A DNA stretch of 64,000 bases from Desulfocicer vacuolatum DSM 3385 (GTDB lineage Bacteria > Desulfobacterota > Desulfobacteria > Desulfobacterales > Desulfobacteraceae), in contig NZ_FWXY01000012.1 of NCBI RefSeq assembly GCF_900176365.1, positions 104,082 through 168,081 on the forward strand. The letters run 5' to 3'. Positions 35,750-45,453 of this stretch are shown piece after piece. Position 1 is the first letter of the stretch; each line of letters opens with the position of its first letter. The notes under the pieces were generated by a model, which did not search any database, had not been told where the DNA came from, and worked only from the letters and a program-made list of their open reading frames with translations. A program made the position numbers and the translations under genes.

Positions 35750-38050
35750 TCAATCGTCTTTTTTTCGATTCAAGTGGTGGGTCAGGCCATGTTTTCTCAG
35801 CTTCCGCACCACGGAAGTCTGGCTGGTTTTAAGAAAAGCAGCCAGGCTTCTGGTGGAAGCACACGTTTCCAGTGCCTGGAGTAACATCTCCCTTTCCACA
35901 GCCATGACCCGTTGGGCAAGACTCTGACTGGGTGGAATACTCTTTGGGGAATGAATTCCGTCTTTGAGAAGTTTTTTATTATTTAGAAGCTCATTGATGG
36001 TATTTGCCCCACCCATTACAACGGCTTTTTTTATAACATTCTGCAACTCCCGAACATTACCCGGGAATTTATAACATCGAAGTTTATCCAGCTCCAGTTG
36101 CTCAAAGGTGCAGGCCATATCAAATTCTTTATTATATTGCTCCAGAAAAAAACGGGACAGCGCCATAACATCCTCGGGTCGTCTACGTAAAGGAACAATC
36201 TTCAATGTAAAGACGTTCAATCGATAATAAAGATCCTGTCTGAAAAGGCCATCTTTAACCGCCTTTTCAAGGTCAAGATTGGTGGCAGCTATAATGTTAC
36301 AATCAATTTTAACCGGTTTTAACCCACCAAGATGCATCACCTCCTTGTCTTCCAGGGATTTTAGCAATTTTGCCTGCACTGTCATGGAAAGCTCACCAAT
36401 TTCGTCCAAAAAGAGAGTGCCTCCTTTTGCCATTTCAAAAAGGCCTATTTTTCCTTTTTCACTGGCCCCTGTAAAGGCCCCTTTTTCGTAACCGAACAAT
36501 TCCGCTTCCAATAGAGTTTCCGGTAATGCTGCGCAATTGATTTGCACAAAGGGATTTTGCTTGCGAGAACCGTTATTGTGAACAAATTTAGCCAACAGCC
36601 CTTTGCCTGTACCGGATTCTCCCAAAATAAGAATATTGGAAATATTCAGTTCAGACAATTTCAAAGCTGTGGATAGAATCTCCCGCATCTCTCCACTAAC
36701 TGCAATTATTTTTTGTTTTTTCAACTCCATCATGTTTAACTTGGTCAACTCATCCTGGAACCGACGATTGATATGACGCTGGCTTTCAAGCTCTCTTTTC
36801 AGATGATTGAGTTGAGTGAGATCCCGTTCATTGACGATGACCATGGAAATTTGTCCATAATCGTCAAAAACCGGCGTTCCAGTAATTAAAAGATCTCTGT
36901 GTTGTTTTATGAGGCGTTGCATCATGCTTATTTGCTTTTTTTCTTTTAAGACCCTTTCAGTGACACTCTCATTGATATGTCCCCGGTCCAGAAGTATCTG
37001 ATAAGAAAGCCCCACCATCTCTTGAGCCTTACACCCAATACTTTTTTCCGCAGCCCGGTTAAGGGTTATCACAATCCCTTGTCCATCAAATACCCAGATA
37101 CTTTCTGATGATTCATTTAGAATGGTTTCCAGCTGCTGATTGGTGGTTTCCAGATTTTTTGTCTGCCGTTTCACTTCAATGGCAAGTTTTTGATTAATAC
37201 GCTTCTGGGCCTGCTTTAACTCCATCTCCCTGGTGATGTCCTGGTGGGTTCCCACCATTTTAACGGGAACGCCGTTCTCATCCTTTTCCGTAACAATGGC
37301 CCGGGATCGAATCCAGCGATAGTTGCCATCCTTCTGGCGCAGCCTGTACTCCGATTGATAAGTCTCTTTTTTTTCTTTTATAATATTGACCAGCCGTTTC
37401 AAGGCTTGGGATTTATCATCGGGGTGAAGCATCTGGGCCCACTTTTTAATATCTCCGGGAAGCTCTCCTTCTTCATACCCGTAAATTTCACTGTACCGGG
37501 GACTTAAAAAGCCCTTGTCTTCCGGGATATCCCAATCCCACAGCCCGTCCACAGTGGCGGAAAGTGCATATTCCAGATGGGCATTTTTCCTTAATTGAGC
37601 CTCCTCTTTTTGTTTTATTCTGGTGATATCCTGTACAATTGTAACCATGGCAATGGCTTCTTTCTTATCGTCAAGCACCGGAGATGAGTACATGAGTACA
37701 TTGAGTTGTTTACCTCCCGGCTGGTGGATCTGAGCCTCATATTCCCTTGCAATATAATGATTCCGGGACATAAGGTGATGCACAAATTGTTCTTCGTTTA
37801 TTCCCCCCGAATCCGGATAAAAGCACTTGCCGCCGATATCAAAAAAAGCATCTTTAAGGGTATTATTGATAAGACTGCCGGAAATGCCCATGATACGATG
37901 AAACTCAGAATTGGCAACCAGCACCCGACGTTCCCCGATGCGGGTGACAACCACCCCCACCGGGACCTGGGACATGGCATTGTGCAATACCCGGTTAAGT
38001 TCTATAATTTCATTTTCAGACTCATAGTCCGGCAACGTCTTATCTCCCAT
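35750..38050 (-). CDS. Three-PAS sigma-54 transcriptional activator
   Basis: The preferred start is ATG 38050 with AAGGTG 5 nt upstream (766 aa); ATG 38068 would add six residues. Domains: PAS1 (about 20-130), PAS2 of the PAS_3 type (about 150-260; LWDWDIPEDKGFLSPRYSEIYGY), a coiled coil, and PAS3 (about 310-420; ESIWVFDGQGIVITLN). The AAA+ sigma-54 domain (about 455-690) has GESGTGKG near 475 and GAFTGA, and a Fis-type helix-turn-helix follows. It is a relative of the activator at 7545. It lies at the end of the methylamine operon, beyond its terminator, and is the obvious candidate activator of the sigma-54 promoter at 47,086-47,100. How it senses methylamines is unknown. Confidence 0.92.
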   Translation of the reverse strand: MGDKTLPDYESENEIIELNRVLHNAMSQVPVGVVVTRIGERRVLVANSEFHRIMGISGSLINNTLKDAFFDIGGKCFYPDSGGINEEQFVHHLMSRNHYIAREYEAQIHQPGGKQLNVLMYSSPVLDDKKEAIAMVTIVQDITRIKQKEEAQLRKNAHLEYALSATVDGLWDWDIPEDKGFLSPRYSEIYGYEEGELPGDIKKWAQMLHPDDKSQALKRLVNIIKEKKETYQSEYRLRQKDGNYRWIRSRAIVTEKDENGVPVKMVGTHQDITREMELKQAQKRINQKLAIEVKRQTKNLETTNQQLETILNESSESIWVFDGQGIVITLNRAAEKSIGCKAQEMVGLSYQILLDRGHINESVTERVLKEKKQISMMQRLIKQHRDLLITGTPVFDDYGQISMVIVNERDLTQLNHLKRELESQRHINRRFQDELTKLNMMELKKQKIIAVSGEMREILSTALKLSELNISNILILGESGTGKGLLAKFVHNNGSRKQNPFVQINCAALPETLLEAELFGYEKGAFTGASEKGKIGLFEMAKGGTLFLDEIGELSMTVQAKLLKSLEDKEVMHLGGLKPVKIDCNIIAATNLDLEKAVKDGLFRQDLYYRLNVFTLKIVPLRRRPEDVMALSRFFLEQYNKEFDMACTFEQLELDKLRCYKFPGNVRELQNVIKKAVVMGGANTINELLNNKKLLKDGIHSPKSIPPSQSLAQRVMAVEREMLLQALETCASTRSLAAFLKTSQTSVVRKLRKHGLTHHLNRKKDD

Positions 38051-38252
38051 AAATACACCTTTTTTCATTGCTCTTTTAATACTTCATAGCCATGTGATCT
38101 CCATCAGCAAAAGCCCAATACTTAATCAAGTCATGGATATATCTATCACACCCACCGGGAATATCAATTATTCACAGGTATCATAGTTCTTTCACCCTGG
38201 GATTTTTTTGAGACAAAATAGAAAGACGGTTAAAATATCAACTCCGCATCTC

Positions 38253-38296
38253 AAAAAAAAACGGAGCAAAAACTTTTTTATAAGTCTGCCCCGTTT
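38253..38296 (-). terminator. Intrinsic terminator of the methylamine operon
   Basis: The minus strand reads AAACGGGGCA, a 19-nt loop, TGCTCCGTTT and then a T tract (complement of 38,253-38,260). It is a 10-bp stem with one G-T pair, downstream of the corrinoid-protein gene. A separate 13-bp hairpin without T tract lies at about 38,396-38,423. Confidence 0.7.
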
Positions 38297-38548
38297 CGTC
38301 TACTCAACCACCTTAAACCATCTTGCCGGCACCGGATCAGCAAAAATCGCATATCAAAAAAATCCCATGGATTACACTGCCAGGCTCAAACCCAGCTTAT
38401 CTGCCATGGGAACCATGACAGATAAAAAACTGAGGATTATTTGGCAGCCTTCATATGATCCGCAAGCGGTTTACACTTTTTTAAAAGTTTATCCCTAAGA
38501 ATGGAAACATTGCTCTTGAAAGTGTAAAGTGGCAATGAACCATGCCGA

Positions 38549-39205
38549 TTATTTCTGTGCCATCATTTCACGAATTTTCACCACGCCGTCATGGGCATCC
38601 TCGGCATAGGCATCGGCTCCAATGCGGGCGGCCCATCGGGGGGTCACAGGAGCGCCACCCACCACGGTACGAAACCGGTCTTTGAGTCCGGCTGATTTCA
38701 AAGCCTCTTCAAGGGTTTTCTGCTGGTTCATGGTGGTGGTCAGCAAGGCACTGGTACCAATGACATCGGCATTTACTTCCACGGCCTTTTCAAGAATAGT
38801 GTCGATGTCCACATCCCGTCCCAGGTCATGGACGGTGAAGCCGTTGGCCTTCATCAACGATACCACAATGCATTTCCCAATATCATGAACATCGCCCTTT
38901 ACCGTTGCCACAACCACCGATGCGCCGGACTCTTGAGCACCGTCACCCTTGGCAGCCAAAGCGTCATTGATGATGTCCGTTGCCACTTTCATGGCATCGG
39001 CGGCCTGCATCAGCTCGGGCAAAAAAAGCTGGCCACGGCCAAAAAGGTCCCCCACCTCATTGATTCCGGGGATAAAGGCATTATTCATCAATTCCAGGGG
39101 GTCCTGGCCGTCCCCGATCACTTTTTTTGCAATCTCCTCCACCCTGTCCTTATCTTGGGCCACCAGCATTTTTTTTGCTTCTTCAATGAGTGCACTATCT
39201 ATCAT
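38549..39205 (-). CDS. Methylamine-type corrinoid protein (MtbC/MttC family)
   Basis: This is a 218-aa two-domain corrinoid carrier. An N-terminal helical cap (about 1-88; FLPELMQAADAM) is followed by a Rossmann-like cobalamin domain with the DVHDIGK motif (lower axial His107), then TSALLTTT and VVGGAPVT. It shuttles the methyl group from the substrate methyltransferases (MttB, MtbB and the MttB-like protein) to a downstream acceptor methyltransferase. It is last in the operon, and the only corrinoid protein in it, so it may serve all three methyltransferases. A MtbA-like acceptor enzyme and a RamA-like reactivase are not in the window. Confidence 0.93.
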   Translation of the reverse strand: MIDSALIEEAKKMLVAQDKDRVEEIAKKVIGDGQDPLELMNNAFIPGINEVGDLFGRGQLFLPELMQAADAMKVATDIINDALAAKGDGAQESGASVVVATVKGDVHDIGKCIVVSLMKANGFTVHDLGRDVDIDTILEKAVEVNADVIGTSALLTTTMNQQKTLEEALKSAGLKDRFRTVVGGAPVTPRWAARIGADAYAEDAHDGVVKIREMMAQK

Positions 39206-39312
39206 TTTATTTTTCCCTCAATGTAAAATGTAATGGATCAATCCCCCACCATTTGAGGCGTTGTTTTGCAATCTACCGGATCTGTCGAGCCTCAAAGTTG
39301 AGCTTGATATTT

Positions 39313-39405
39313 TTTTATATGAAATACTCTGCAAATCTGGGGTGTATTTCAAGCTTTGTTGTGGGCTGACCGAGGTCAGAAGAAGGCCTGCCCGTGACGG
39401 CTATA
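39313..39405 (+). repeat. Interspersed alpha repeat between aminotransferase and corrinoid genes
   Basis: ATATGAAATACTCTGCAAATC...GTGTATTTCAAGCTTTG, then a diverged second hairpin GGTCAGAAGAAGGCCTGCCC. The aminotransferase TAG stop (39,401-39,403) lies inside its end. Confidence 0.88.
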
Positions 39406-40651
39406 AGATCTTCTTTAATCCCTCTTCCATGATCTCAAAGGCTCGACCCAATTGCTCCTCAGTGATGACAAATGGTGCCAACACCCGGATAACATTGCCG
39501 TAAATGCCACAGGAAAGAATTACCAAGCCAAGCTCCAGACAATGGGCACAAAGGGCTTTGGCTTTTTCCGGTGCCGGAGATCCATCAGCGTTGACAATGG
39601 TGATACCGGCCATGGCACCCACTCCACGCACCTCTCCCACGCCGTCAAACTGCTCCTTCCAAATGCCGAATTGACTTTGAAGCTTCTGGCCAAGAATCAC
39701 CGATTTTTCCAACATATTCTCTTCTTCAAAGATATCCAGAACAGCCAGAGCTGCAGCACAGGCAAGGGGGTTGGCACTGTAAGTCCCTCCAAGCCCTGCC
39801 AGGTGCACACTGTCCATTATCTCTTTTTTACCCACCACGGCACTTAACGGCATACCCGCCGCAAGGCTTTTAGCAACGGTCACAAGATCCGGTTCCACCC
39901 CCCAATGCTCCATGGCAAACATTTTGCCCGTACGTCCCATGCCACTTTGGATCTCATCTGCCACAAACAAAATACCATGTTGTTTACAAAGGGCAGCTAC
40001 TTCTTTGAAGAAGCCATCCGGTGGAGCAATAAACCCACCTTCACCCTGAACCGGTTCCGCCACAACGGCAGCCACTTCAGAGGGATCCACACCGGTGATC
40101 AATAATTTTTTCAGGGCATCAATGTCACCAAAGGGTGCCCGGTAAATTTCAGGAGCAAAGGGGCCAAACCCTTTTTTATAGGGCTGAACCTTTGCCGTCA
40201 TGCTCATGGTGAGAAGGGTTCTGCCATGGTAGGCATTGTCAAACACAATAATTCCAGGTCTTTTTGTATAATATCTTGCTACTTTCACAGCATTCTCAAC
40301 AGCCTCTGCACCGCTGTTAAGAAACAACACTTTTTTATCAAAATCCCCTGGTGTGAGTTTGGCTAACCGATGGGCCAGAGTTACAGCAGGTGCATAAGGA
40401 TGCACCATAAAGCAGGTGTGCGTAAAATCAGCAGCCTGCTCCTGTATGGCCTTGACCACTTTGGGATGGCTATGCCCCACATTCATCACGGCAATGCCAC
40501 CGGCAAAATCAATGAACTCTTTGCCTTCCACATCGGTGACAATGGCCCCCCTGGCAGACTTGATATAGGCCTGGGTGGAACTGCAGTGGGCATCGGCGAT
40601 GCTTTCATTTCGCAACGCCTGTAGCGTTGCATTACTATCTAATTTATTCAT
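39401..40651 (-). CDS. Class-III aminotransferase in the methylamine operon
   Basis: This is a 416-aa PLP enzyme of the GabT type, clearly paralogous to the aminotransferase at 11,636 (shared NSGAEAVENAVK, YTKRPGIIVF, GPFAPEIYR). It lacks that protein's cysteine-rich insertion. PLP-binding features are FVADEIQSGMGRTG and the lysine in VTVAKSLAAG. It sits between the BCCT transporter and the corrinoid gene. Its presence suggests that a demethylated omega-amino acid, such as GABA from gamma-butyrobetaine, is transaminated; this is inference. Ends in TAG. Confidence 0.87.
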   Translation of the reverse strand: MNKLDSNATLQALRNESIADAHCSSTQAYIKSARGAIVTDVEGKEFIDFAGGIAVMNVGHSHPKVVKAIQEQAADFTHTCFMVHPYAPAVTLAHRLAKLTPGDFDKKVLFLNSGAEAVENAVKVARYYTKRPGIIVFDNAYHGRTLLTMSMTAKVQPYKKGFGPFAPEIYRAPFGDIDALKKLLITGVDPSEVAAVVAEPVQGEGGFIAPPDGFFKEVAALCKQHGILFVADEIQSGMGRTGKMFAMEHWGVEPDLVTVAKSLAAGMPLSAVVGKKEIMDSVHLAGLGGTYSANPLACAAALAVLDIFEEENMLEKSVILGQKLQSQFGIWKEQFDGVGEVRGVGAMAGITIVNADGSPAPEKAKALCAHCLELGLVILSCGIYGNVIRVLAPFVITEEQLGRAFEIMEEGLKKIL

Positions 40652-40670
40652 TTTTATTCTCCATATTTTT

Positions 40671-40760
40671 TTTATATGAAATACTCCGCAAACCGGAGAT
40701 GTATTTCAAGCCTTGTTGTGGGCAGAGCCGGGTCAGAATACGGTCCGCCCGTGGCGGTTT
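40671..40760 (+). repeat. Interspersed alpha repeat between BCCT and aminotransferase genes
   Basis: A complete copy: TATATGAAATACTCCGCAAA, GTATTTCAAGCCTTG, GGGCAGAGCCGGGTCAGAA and GGTCCGCCCGTGGCGGTT. It lies within the operon between two co-directional genes, almost touching the BCCT stop. Confidence 0.9.
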
Positions 40761-40766
40761 TCCTTC

Positions 40767-42386
40767 TTATATGTTTTGAGCGGCTTCTTTTTCCGCATCG
40801 CTTTCAAGACGACGGGGCTGGTGAAGATGGGAATAATCATATCTAAGCCATTTCAAAAGGGAAAAAACTGAGATGATCATCAAAAAAATCAGAGGAACGC
40901 TCACCACAAGACTTGCGGTTTTTAATGGCCCAAGACCACCGATTTTCATGAGCACCAGGGCGATGCCGCCAAGAGCTACGGCCCAAAATCCACGATTAAA
41001 CAATACAGGTTCCTGCCCCTCTTTCATATCTTCTGAAGAGACAGTTGCAAGGGCATAGGCCGAGGAATCCACGGTGGTGCCGGAATAGACAAATCCCACA
41101 AAGATAAACAACGGAAGAATCAACCATTTCATGGGCATCTGCATGAGTACTCCAATAATGGCGGCGGAAGGGGATTGGTTTTTCATGACCTCAATGACGG
41201 GGAAAATATCATTTAATTCTGCATGCATGGCATTGTTGCCGAAAATCAGGAAAAACAGGGCGCATCCGCCACTGCCGGCCAGAATAACCGTGGAAGTAAG
41301 ATCCCGAAAGGTTCGTCCCTTGGAAATCCGCGCAATAAATATGCCCATATAAGGGCCATAGGCCACCCACCATGCCCAGTAAAAAATGGTCCACCACTGG
41401 GGGAACATGCTTCTTCGGATGGGATCCGTGTAAAGGGCCATGCGGGCGTAGTTGGTTGCCAAAAGTCCCATGCTGTCGGTGAACACATTGACCATGAAAA
41501 AAGTAGGCCCAAGTACAAAAATAATGGCACAGAGAAAAAACACCGCCACCACATTGATGTCACTTAAAATTTTAATACCTCGCTTTAATCCCAGGGTCAC
41601 AGAGATAGTAAAAATGGCTGTCCAGATCACCACAACCATGAGATCCACTCCCGGTGTATGGGTTAACCCGAACATTTGACAGATGGCCTCAGCCAGCATG
41701 GGGGTCCCTGCTGCCAATGTGGTGCCGGTGCCTCCCACAAGCCCAAAAATCATAAGAATATCAATGATCTTCCCAACCATTCCAAGAGCGCGTTTTTCAC
41801 CAATGATACCACTGCAGGCAGTACTCAGTCTCAAGCCTGTCATTTTTCGATTATAGTAGGCATAACCAATGGGAAAAGCAGATAAAAGATAAATGGCCCA
41901 CCCCGACGGCCCCCAGTGGAAGATACCGTACATGCCGGCCCATTCGGCAGCTGCCTGGGTGTTTTTTTCAATGCCAAAGGGCGGTGCCCCATAATAATAG
42001 GACCACTCAATGGAGGACCAAAAGATCAAAGAGGTGCCAACCCCTGAGCAAAAAAACATGGCGATCCAGCTCCAGCGGCTGAACTCGGGCTTGGCATCGG
42101 GTCCTCCCAGGCGAATATCGCCATATTTGCCAAACCCCATCCATAAACAGACAACCAGGGCAAAAATTCCAAACCAGATATAGAGAAAACCCAATTGATC
42201 GGTGCAATAGCTGAAAATAATACTGATGGCCTTTTTGGCTTCGACCTCAAAGACTATCATAAATAAAATTAAAGATATAACGGTGATAACAGCGGGCCAA
42301 AATATTCCCTTTGCAATGGGGGCTCCGGTCTCTTCTAAAACCATTGGTTTTTCTGAAATATCCTTGTTTATCGCGGCAGTTTCCAT
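40767..42386 (-). CDS. BCCT-family transporter of the methylamine operon
   Basis: The start is ATG 42386, 6 nt after AAGGAG; the upstream ATG at 42392 would abut the ribosome site. It has 539 aa and about 12 helices. Helix 3 reads FFCSGVGTSLIFWSSIEW, closer to CaiT-like carriers than to Na+-coupled BetP. The helix-8 signature is WWVAYGPYMGIFIARISKGRTFRD. A quaternary or tertiary amine substrate fits its place directly downstream of the di- and trimethylamine methyltransferase genes. It may work as an exchanger, with the demethylated product as counter-substrate (inference). Confidence 0.92.
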   Translation of the reverse strand: METAAINKDISEKPMVLEETGAPIAKGIFWPAVITVISLILFMIVFEVEAKKAISIIFSYCTDQLGFLYIWFGIFALVVCLWMGFGKYGDIRLGGPDAKPEFSRWSWIAMFFCSGVGTSLIFWSSIEWSYYYGAPPFGIEKNTQAAAEWAGMYGIFHWGPSGWAIYLLSAFPIGYAYYNRKMTGLRLSTACSGIIGEKRALGMVGKIIDILMIFGLVGGTGTTLAAGTPMLAEAICQMFGLTHTPGVDLMVVVIWTAIFTISVTLGLKRGIKILSDINVVAVFFLCAIIFVLGPTFFMVNVFTDSMGLLATNYARMALYTDPIRRSMFPQWWTIFYWAWWVAYGPYMGIFIARISKGRTFRDLTSTVILAGSGGCALFFLIFGNNAMHAELNDIFPVIEVMKNQSPSAAIIGVLMQMPMKWLILPLFIFVGFVYSGTTVDSSAYALATVSSEDMKEGQEPVLFNRGFWAVALGGIALVLMKIGGLGPLKTASLVVSVPLIFLMIISVFSLLKWLRYDYSHLHQPRRLESDAEKEAAQNI

Positions 42387-42487
42387 ACTCATCTCCTTAT
42401 TCGTGTCTCATTTGAAATTCAGTAACATGCACGGAATCATCAATCAAAAAGTGTGTCACCTCCCTGGGCGACACACTTTGATTGATC

Positions 42488-43873
42488 TTATTTTCCGGTG
42501 TTTTTTCTGAAATTACGAACGCAGTTGATATCTATGTCCAGAAGATCTGCAATGTTGTGCTTGGCCTCTATGCCCTTGGCGCTCCTTGCGCCGGCATGGA
42601 GGGTGCCAAGCCTTAAATCTGTACGAACTTCCGTCATGATGATGGGATCGGTGAGGTCCTTTACAGCCACACCCAGTTTTTTAGCAACATATGCTTTGGC
42701 TTCCACAAGTCTCATGCCCTGGGAAATCTGCATACGGGCAACCAGATCTCCGGCTGCCCGCATTCCGCCCATTCCCGAGGCCAATGCGTGGGTTACTGCC
42801 ATTCCAAGGGGATCGCCGACGCCAACCTACAGCCCGTCAAGGTTACACAGCTCCACCAGGGCCTTGGATGCCCTGGAGGTGACATCAATGGGGGTATGGT
42901 CATGGACTGTGACGCCGCCAACGCCCATACCGATGTTGGCATGGATGGGAATATCTGCAATGTCGCTGCATGCCTTGGTAAAGGTGACAGCCCGGGCAAG
43001 ATTCCAGGGGGTGCTTTCTGTGGTACTGGTGTTCATAACAGTTCCAAAGATATTGACACCCGCCTTCTGGGCCAGCTCCAGCATCTGATGATTGTAAAGA
43101 CCTGCCAGACGAACACCCTCATACTCCAGAGCCCCGTGCATCCCCAATACAAACTCTCCTGCCATGCCCATTTCGATACCGATATCCGGATATTTCTCCC
43201 GAAGAATTTCTGCGGTTCTGAGTCCTGCCAGGGCATCGGCATCTCCGGCAGCCCCAACGGTGTCGAGCAAGATACAGTCCACACCGGACTCGTACATGCT
43301 GCTGGCCACATCCACCATATCCTTCACTGCTTCATCAACGGCCAGTTCATAGGATTCCTGGGCCTCTTTGATCTTACCCATGGGCATCAGTTCCGCAGGG
43401 TTGGGAAATGGACCGTCGGGCTGACTGTAACGCCCCAGATTGGGCTGGGCACCGTACATGATGGGCGCTGTGGTGGTGAGCAGAGCCTGTTCCATCAACG
43501 GTTCTTCAAAGGTCAAGATGGGTTTAATCGGTTTATAACTGTAATCCACAAACCCCATCTCCAGGGTGTCCGCACCCATTAGTTTTTCATAAATCTGCAG
43601 GGCCGTGATACGGTCCGAAGTGACATTGGTTCGCAGCATTTTGATGGGAGCGCCATCATAGCTCAACACACATTCGTATCCGGGATCCACCCCCACCACC
43701 CGGTGGGTGCATTTGAAAATGTCTGCCAGATGATCCATCTCATCCTGGGTCATGGCGGGAATATTGCCCCTTTCCGCCGCATCTTCGGTCCCTGCAATGA
43801 GATCTTCCATTAATTCAGATTCCGTCAGCTCAACGGCGGAGCCGTCTCCGTAACGGGTGAGTATTTTTGTCAT
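42488..43873 (-). CDS. mtbB: Dimethylamine methyltransferase with in-frame UAG (pyrrolysine)
   Basis: The frame runs from ATG 43873 (AAGGAG 5 nt upstream) to TAA at 42488, interrupted by one TAG at 42,829-42,827 (codon 349 of 461). On both sides the protein continues as MtbB: VELCNLDGL-[UAG]-VGVGDPLGM, then ASGMGGMRAAGDLVARMQ and LLDIDIN near the end. This is the position where methanogen MtbB carries pyrrolysine. The enzyme transfers a methyl group from dimethylamine to the corrinoid protein, giving monomethylamine. Automatic gene calling would split it in two (ends at 42,827 and a false start at 42,802). Translation needs tRNA-Pyl and PylS from elsewhere in the genome. Confidence 0.95.
42827..42829 (-). 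other. In-frame UAG read as pyrrolysine in mtbB (codon 349)
   Basis: The amber triplet is flanked by conserved MtbB sequence in one continuous frame. No other stop occurs between ATG 43873 and the TAA at 42488. Confidence 0.93.
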
Positions 43874-43882
43874 ATTCTCTCC

Positions 43883-45349
43883 TTACACCCCTCTGTCTTG
43901 TTCAGCTGCCAGGACAATGTCCCGGATCTTTTGCTGCACCTCTTCTGACAACGGCGTCGGCTGATGATTTTCCAGGATATTCCGGGCTTTTTCCGTGGCC
44001 ACTTCGTATAAATCTTTACATCCGCCAGCCTCCCATCGCTCGATACCCTGTCGATTGATGATTGTGGGCTGGGACTGGATGCGCATGTTTTTAAAGGTGG
44101 CCGGGTGGCTGAGAAAATCCTTGAACTGTCCCACTTCCCGGGTAACATCCACGGCAAGGGTTTCATCGTTCACGGGAATTCCGCCCACCACATATCGAAT
44201 CATTTTCGCAAATTCGTTATCAAGGACCAGCTGAGCAAAATCAAAGGTCATACCCGACTCCACCATACCCAAGCCGTAAATGAGGTTGGCACCTGCCAAC
44301 GCCGGTAACATGGCTGTAAGGGTTTTTTCATGGCCAGTTTGGATATCGGAAATTTTACTGTCAGCCTAACCACCGGCGACAAAACTGGGCAGGGCGTAGT
44401 ATCGGGCAAGTCTTGCCACTGCCCCACTGATCATGGCGCACTCAGGGGAGCCCACCGAGGCAGTTGCCAGTCTTAAATCCATGGCCGTGGTGGAGCTGCC
44501 ATAAATGACCTTGGCTCCCTTGCAGGTAAGCTGGCTAAGTACGATGCCGGACAGCACTTCGGCATTATGATTCACCAGGGTTCCAGCCAGGGTCACAGGA
44601 GAAGATCCGCCGGACATGGCCATGGAAAGGATATTAACGGCCATGCCGGAACGGGCCGCCCCCATGATTACTTCACAGGTATCCTTAACCAGTTTCAAGG
44701 GACTCACCGGACAGGTTATGAAAGTTATTAATGGCCGCTCCAGCAATTTTTCCTTGCTACCGGAAATGGCTGTTGCCATTTCCACGATTTTTTCCAACTG
44801 ATACCCGTCAAAGGGTCCCATGAAAAGATGTTTGCTGGTATTGTTGAAGCTTGCTTCAGCATTGTGAAGCTGCCCCACTGCCTGGGGTACTTCATGGGCA
44901 CCCACAGCCCTTTCATAAACATCCACCTCGTCCATGGCATCGGCAAGCTTGGCAGCATTGCTCACATCCTGTTTGGTGGGGGAGCGAAGTTCTCCTGTGT
45001 AGGGATCACGTACTTTAACCCCTTCACCAAAGGTGGTGAATCCCACCCGGTTACTCTCCAGAATCACATCATTCTTGGGGTCTCTACCCGCCAGAAAAAG
45101 TTTGGAAGGGGCCGATTGAATGGCCTCTTCCACCATATAGGGTGGAAGTTTTACGATTTTTTTATCAAGATCAACAATTGCCCCTGCCCCTTGAAAAATT
45201 TCAAAGGCTTCGGGGTCTTCCACAAATACGCCTGTATTTTCCAACACCTCCAGGGTTGCCAGATGAATGTCTTCAAGCTCATCATCCGTGAAAAGGGGCG
45301 CGCCGAATCCACCGTTCAGGGCCTTGCCGGCATGACTGTTTCGTCTCAA
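43883..45349 (-). CDS. mttB: Trimethylamine methyltransferase with in-frame UAG (pyrrolysine)
   Basis: The start is TTG 45349, 5 nt after a strong AAGGAGG; no better ATG exists. The frame continues to TAA at 43883 with a single TAG at 44,368-44,366 (codon 328 of 488), in the context PSFVAGG-[UAG]-ADSKISDIQTGHEKTL. This matches the pyrrolysine site of methanogen MttB (residue ~334 of 495). Downstream, LPALAGANLIYGLGM is the classic MttB sequence. It demethylates trimethylamine to dimethylamine, methylating the cognate corrinoid protein. mtbB begins 9 nt after its stop, with the ribosome site overlapping the stop codon, so the two are coupled. Confidence 0.95.
44366..44368 (-). other. In-frame UAG read as pyrrolysine in mttB (codon 328)
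   Basis: The amber codon lies between VAGG and ADSK in an otherwise uninterrupted MttB frame, at the family's known pyrrolysine position. Confidence 0.94.
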
Positions 45350-45453
45350 AGCTACCTCCTTGTTAAAGTTATTATTTTTTCATGAAAAACATGTAAGTTC
45401 TCAATACCCAGGGGTGATAAAACCTGATTAAGCTTTTCAACACCGATGAGTTT

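Noticed and set aside
38208..38498. 96-residue plus-strand frame downstream of the methylamine operon
   Set aside because: It runs across the operon's terminator hairpin in antisense, has no plausible start region and no recognisable motif.
38437..38548. Short minus-strand frame ending LLKKCKPLADHMKAAK after the corrinoid gene
   Set aside because: It looks slightly protein-like but has only a TTG start without ribosome site and about 28 codons; too little to call a gene or remnant.
42488..42802. Separate 104-aa gene beginning at an internal ATG downstream of the mtbB TAG
   Set aside because: It is the C-terminal part of MtbB in the same frame as the upstream part; conserved sequence (VGVGDPLG) precedes this ATG, so it is one gene read through UAG.
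43883..44311. Separate 142-aa gene downstream of the mttB TAG
   Set aside because: Same frame and family as the upstream MttB part; ADSKISDIQ between the TAG and this ATG is conserved MttB sequence.
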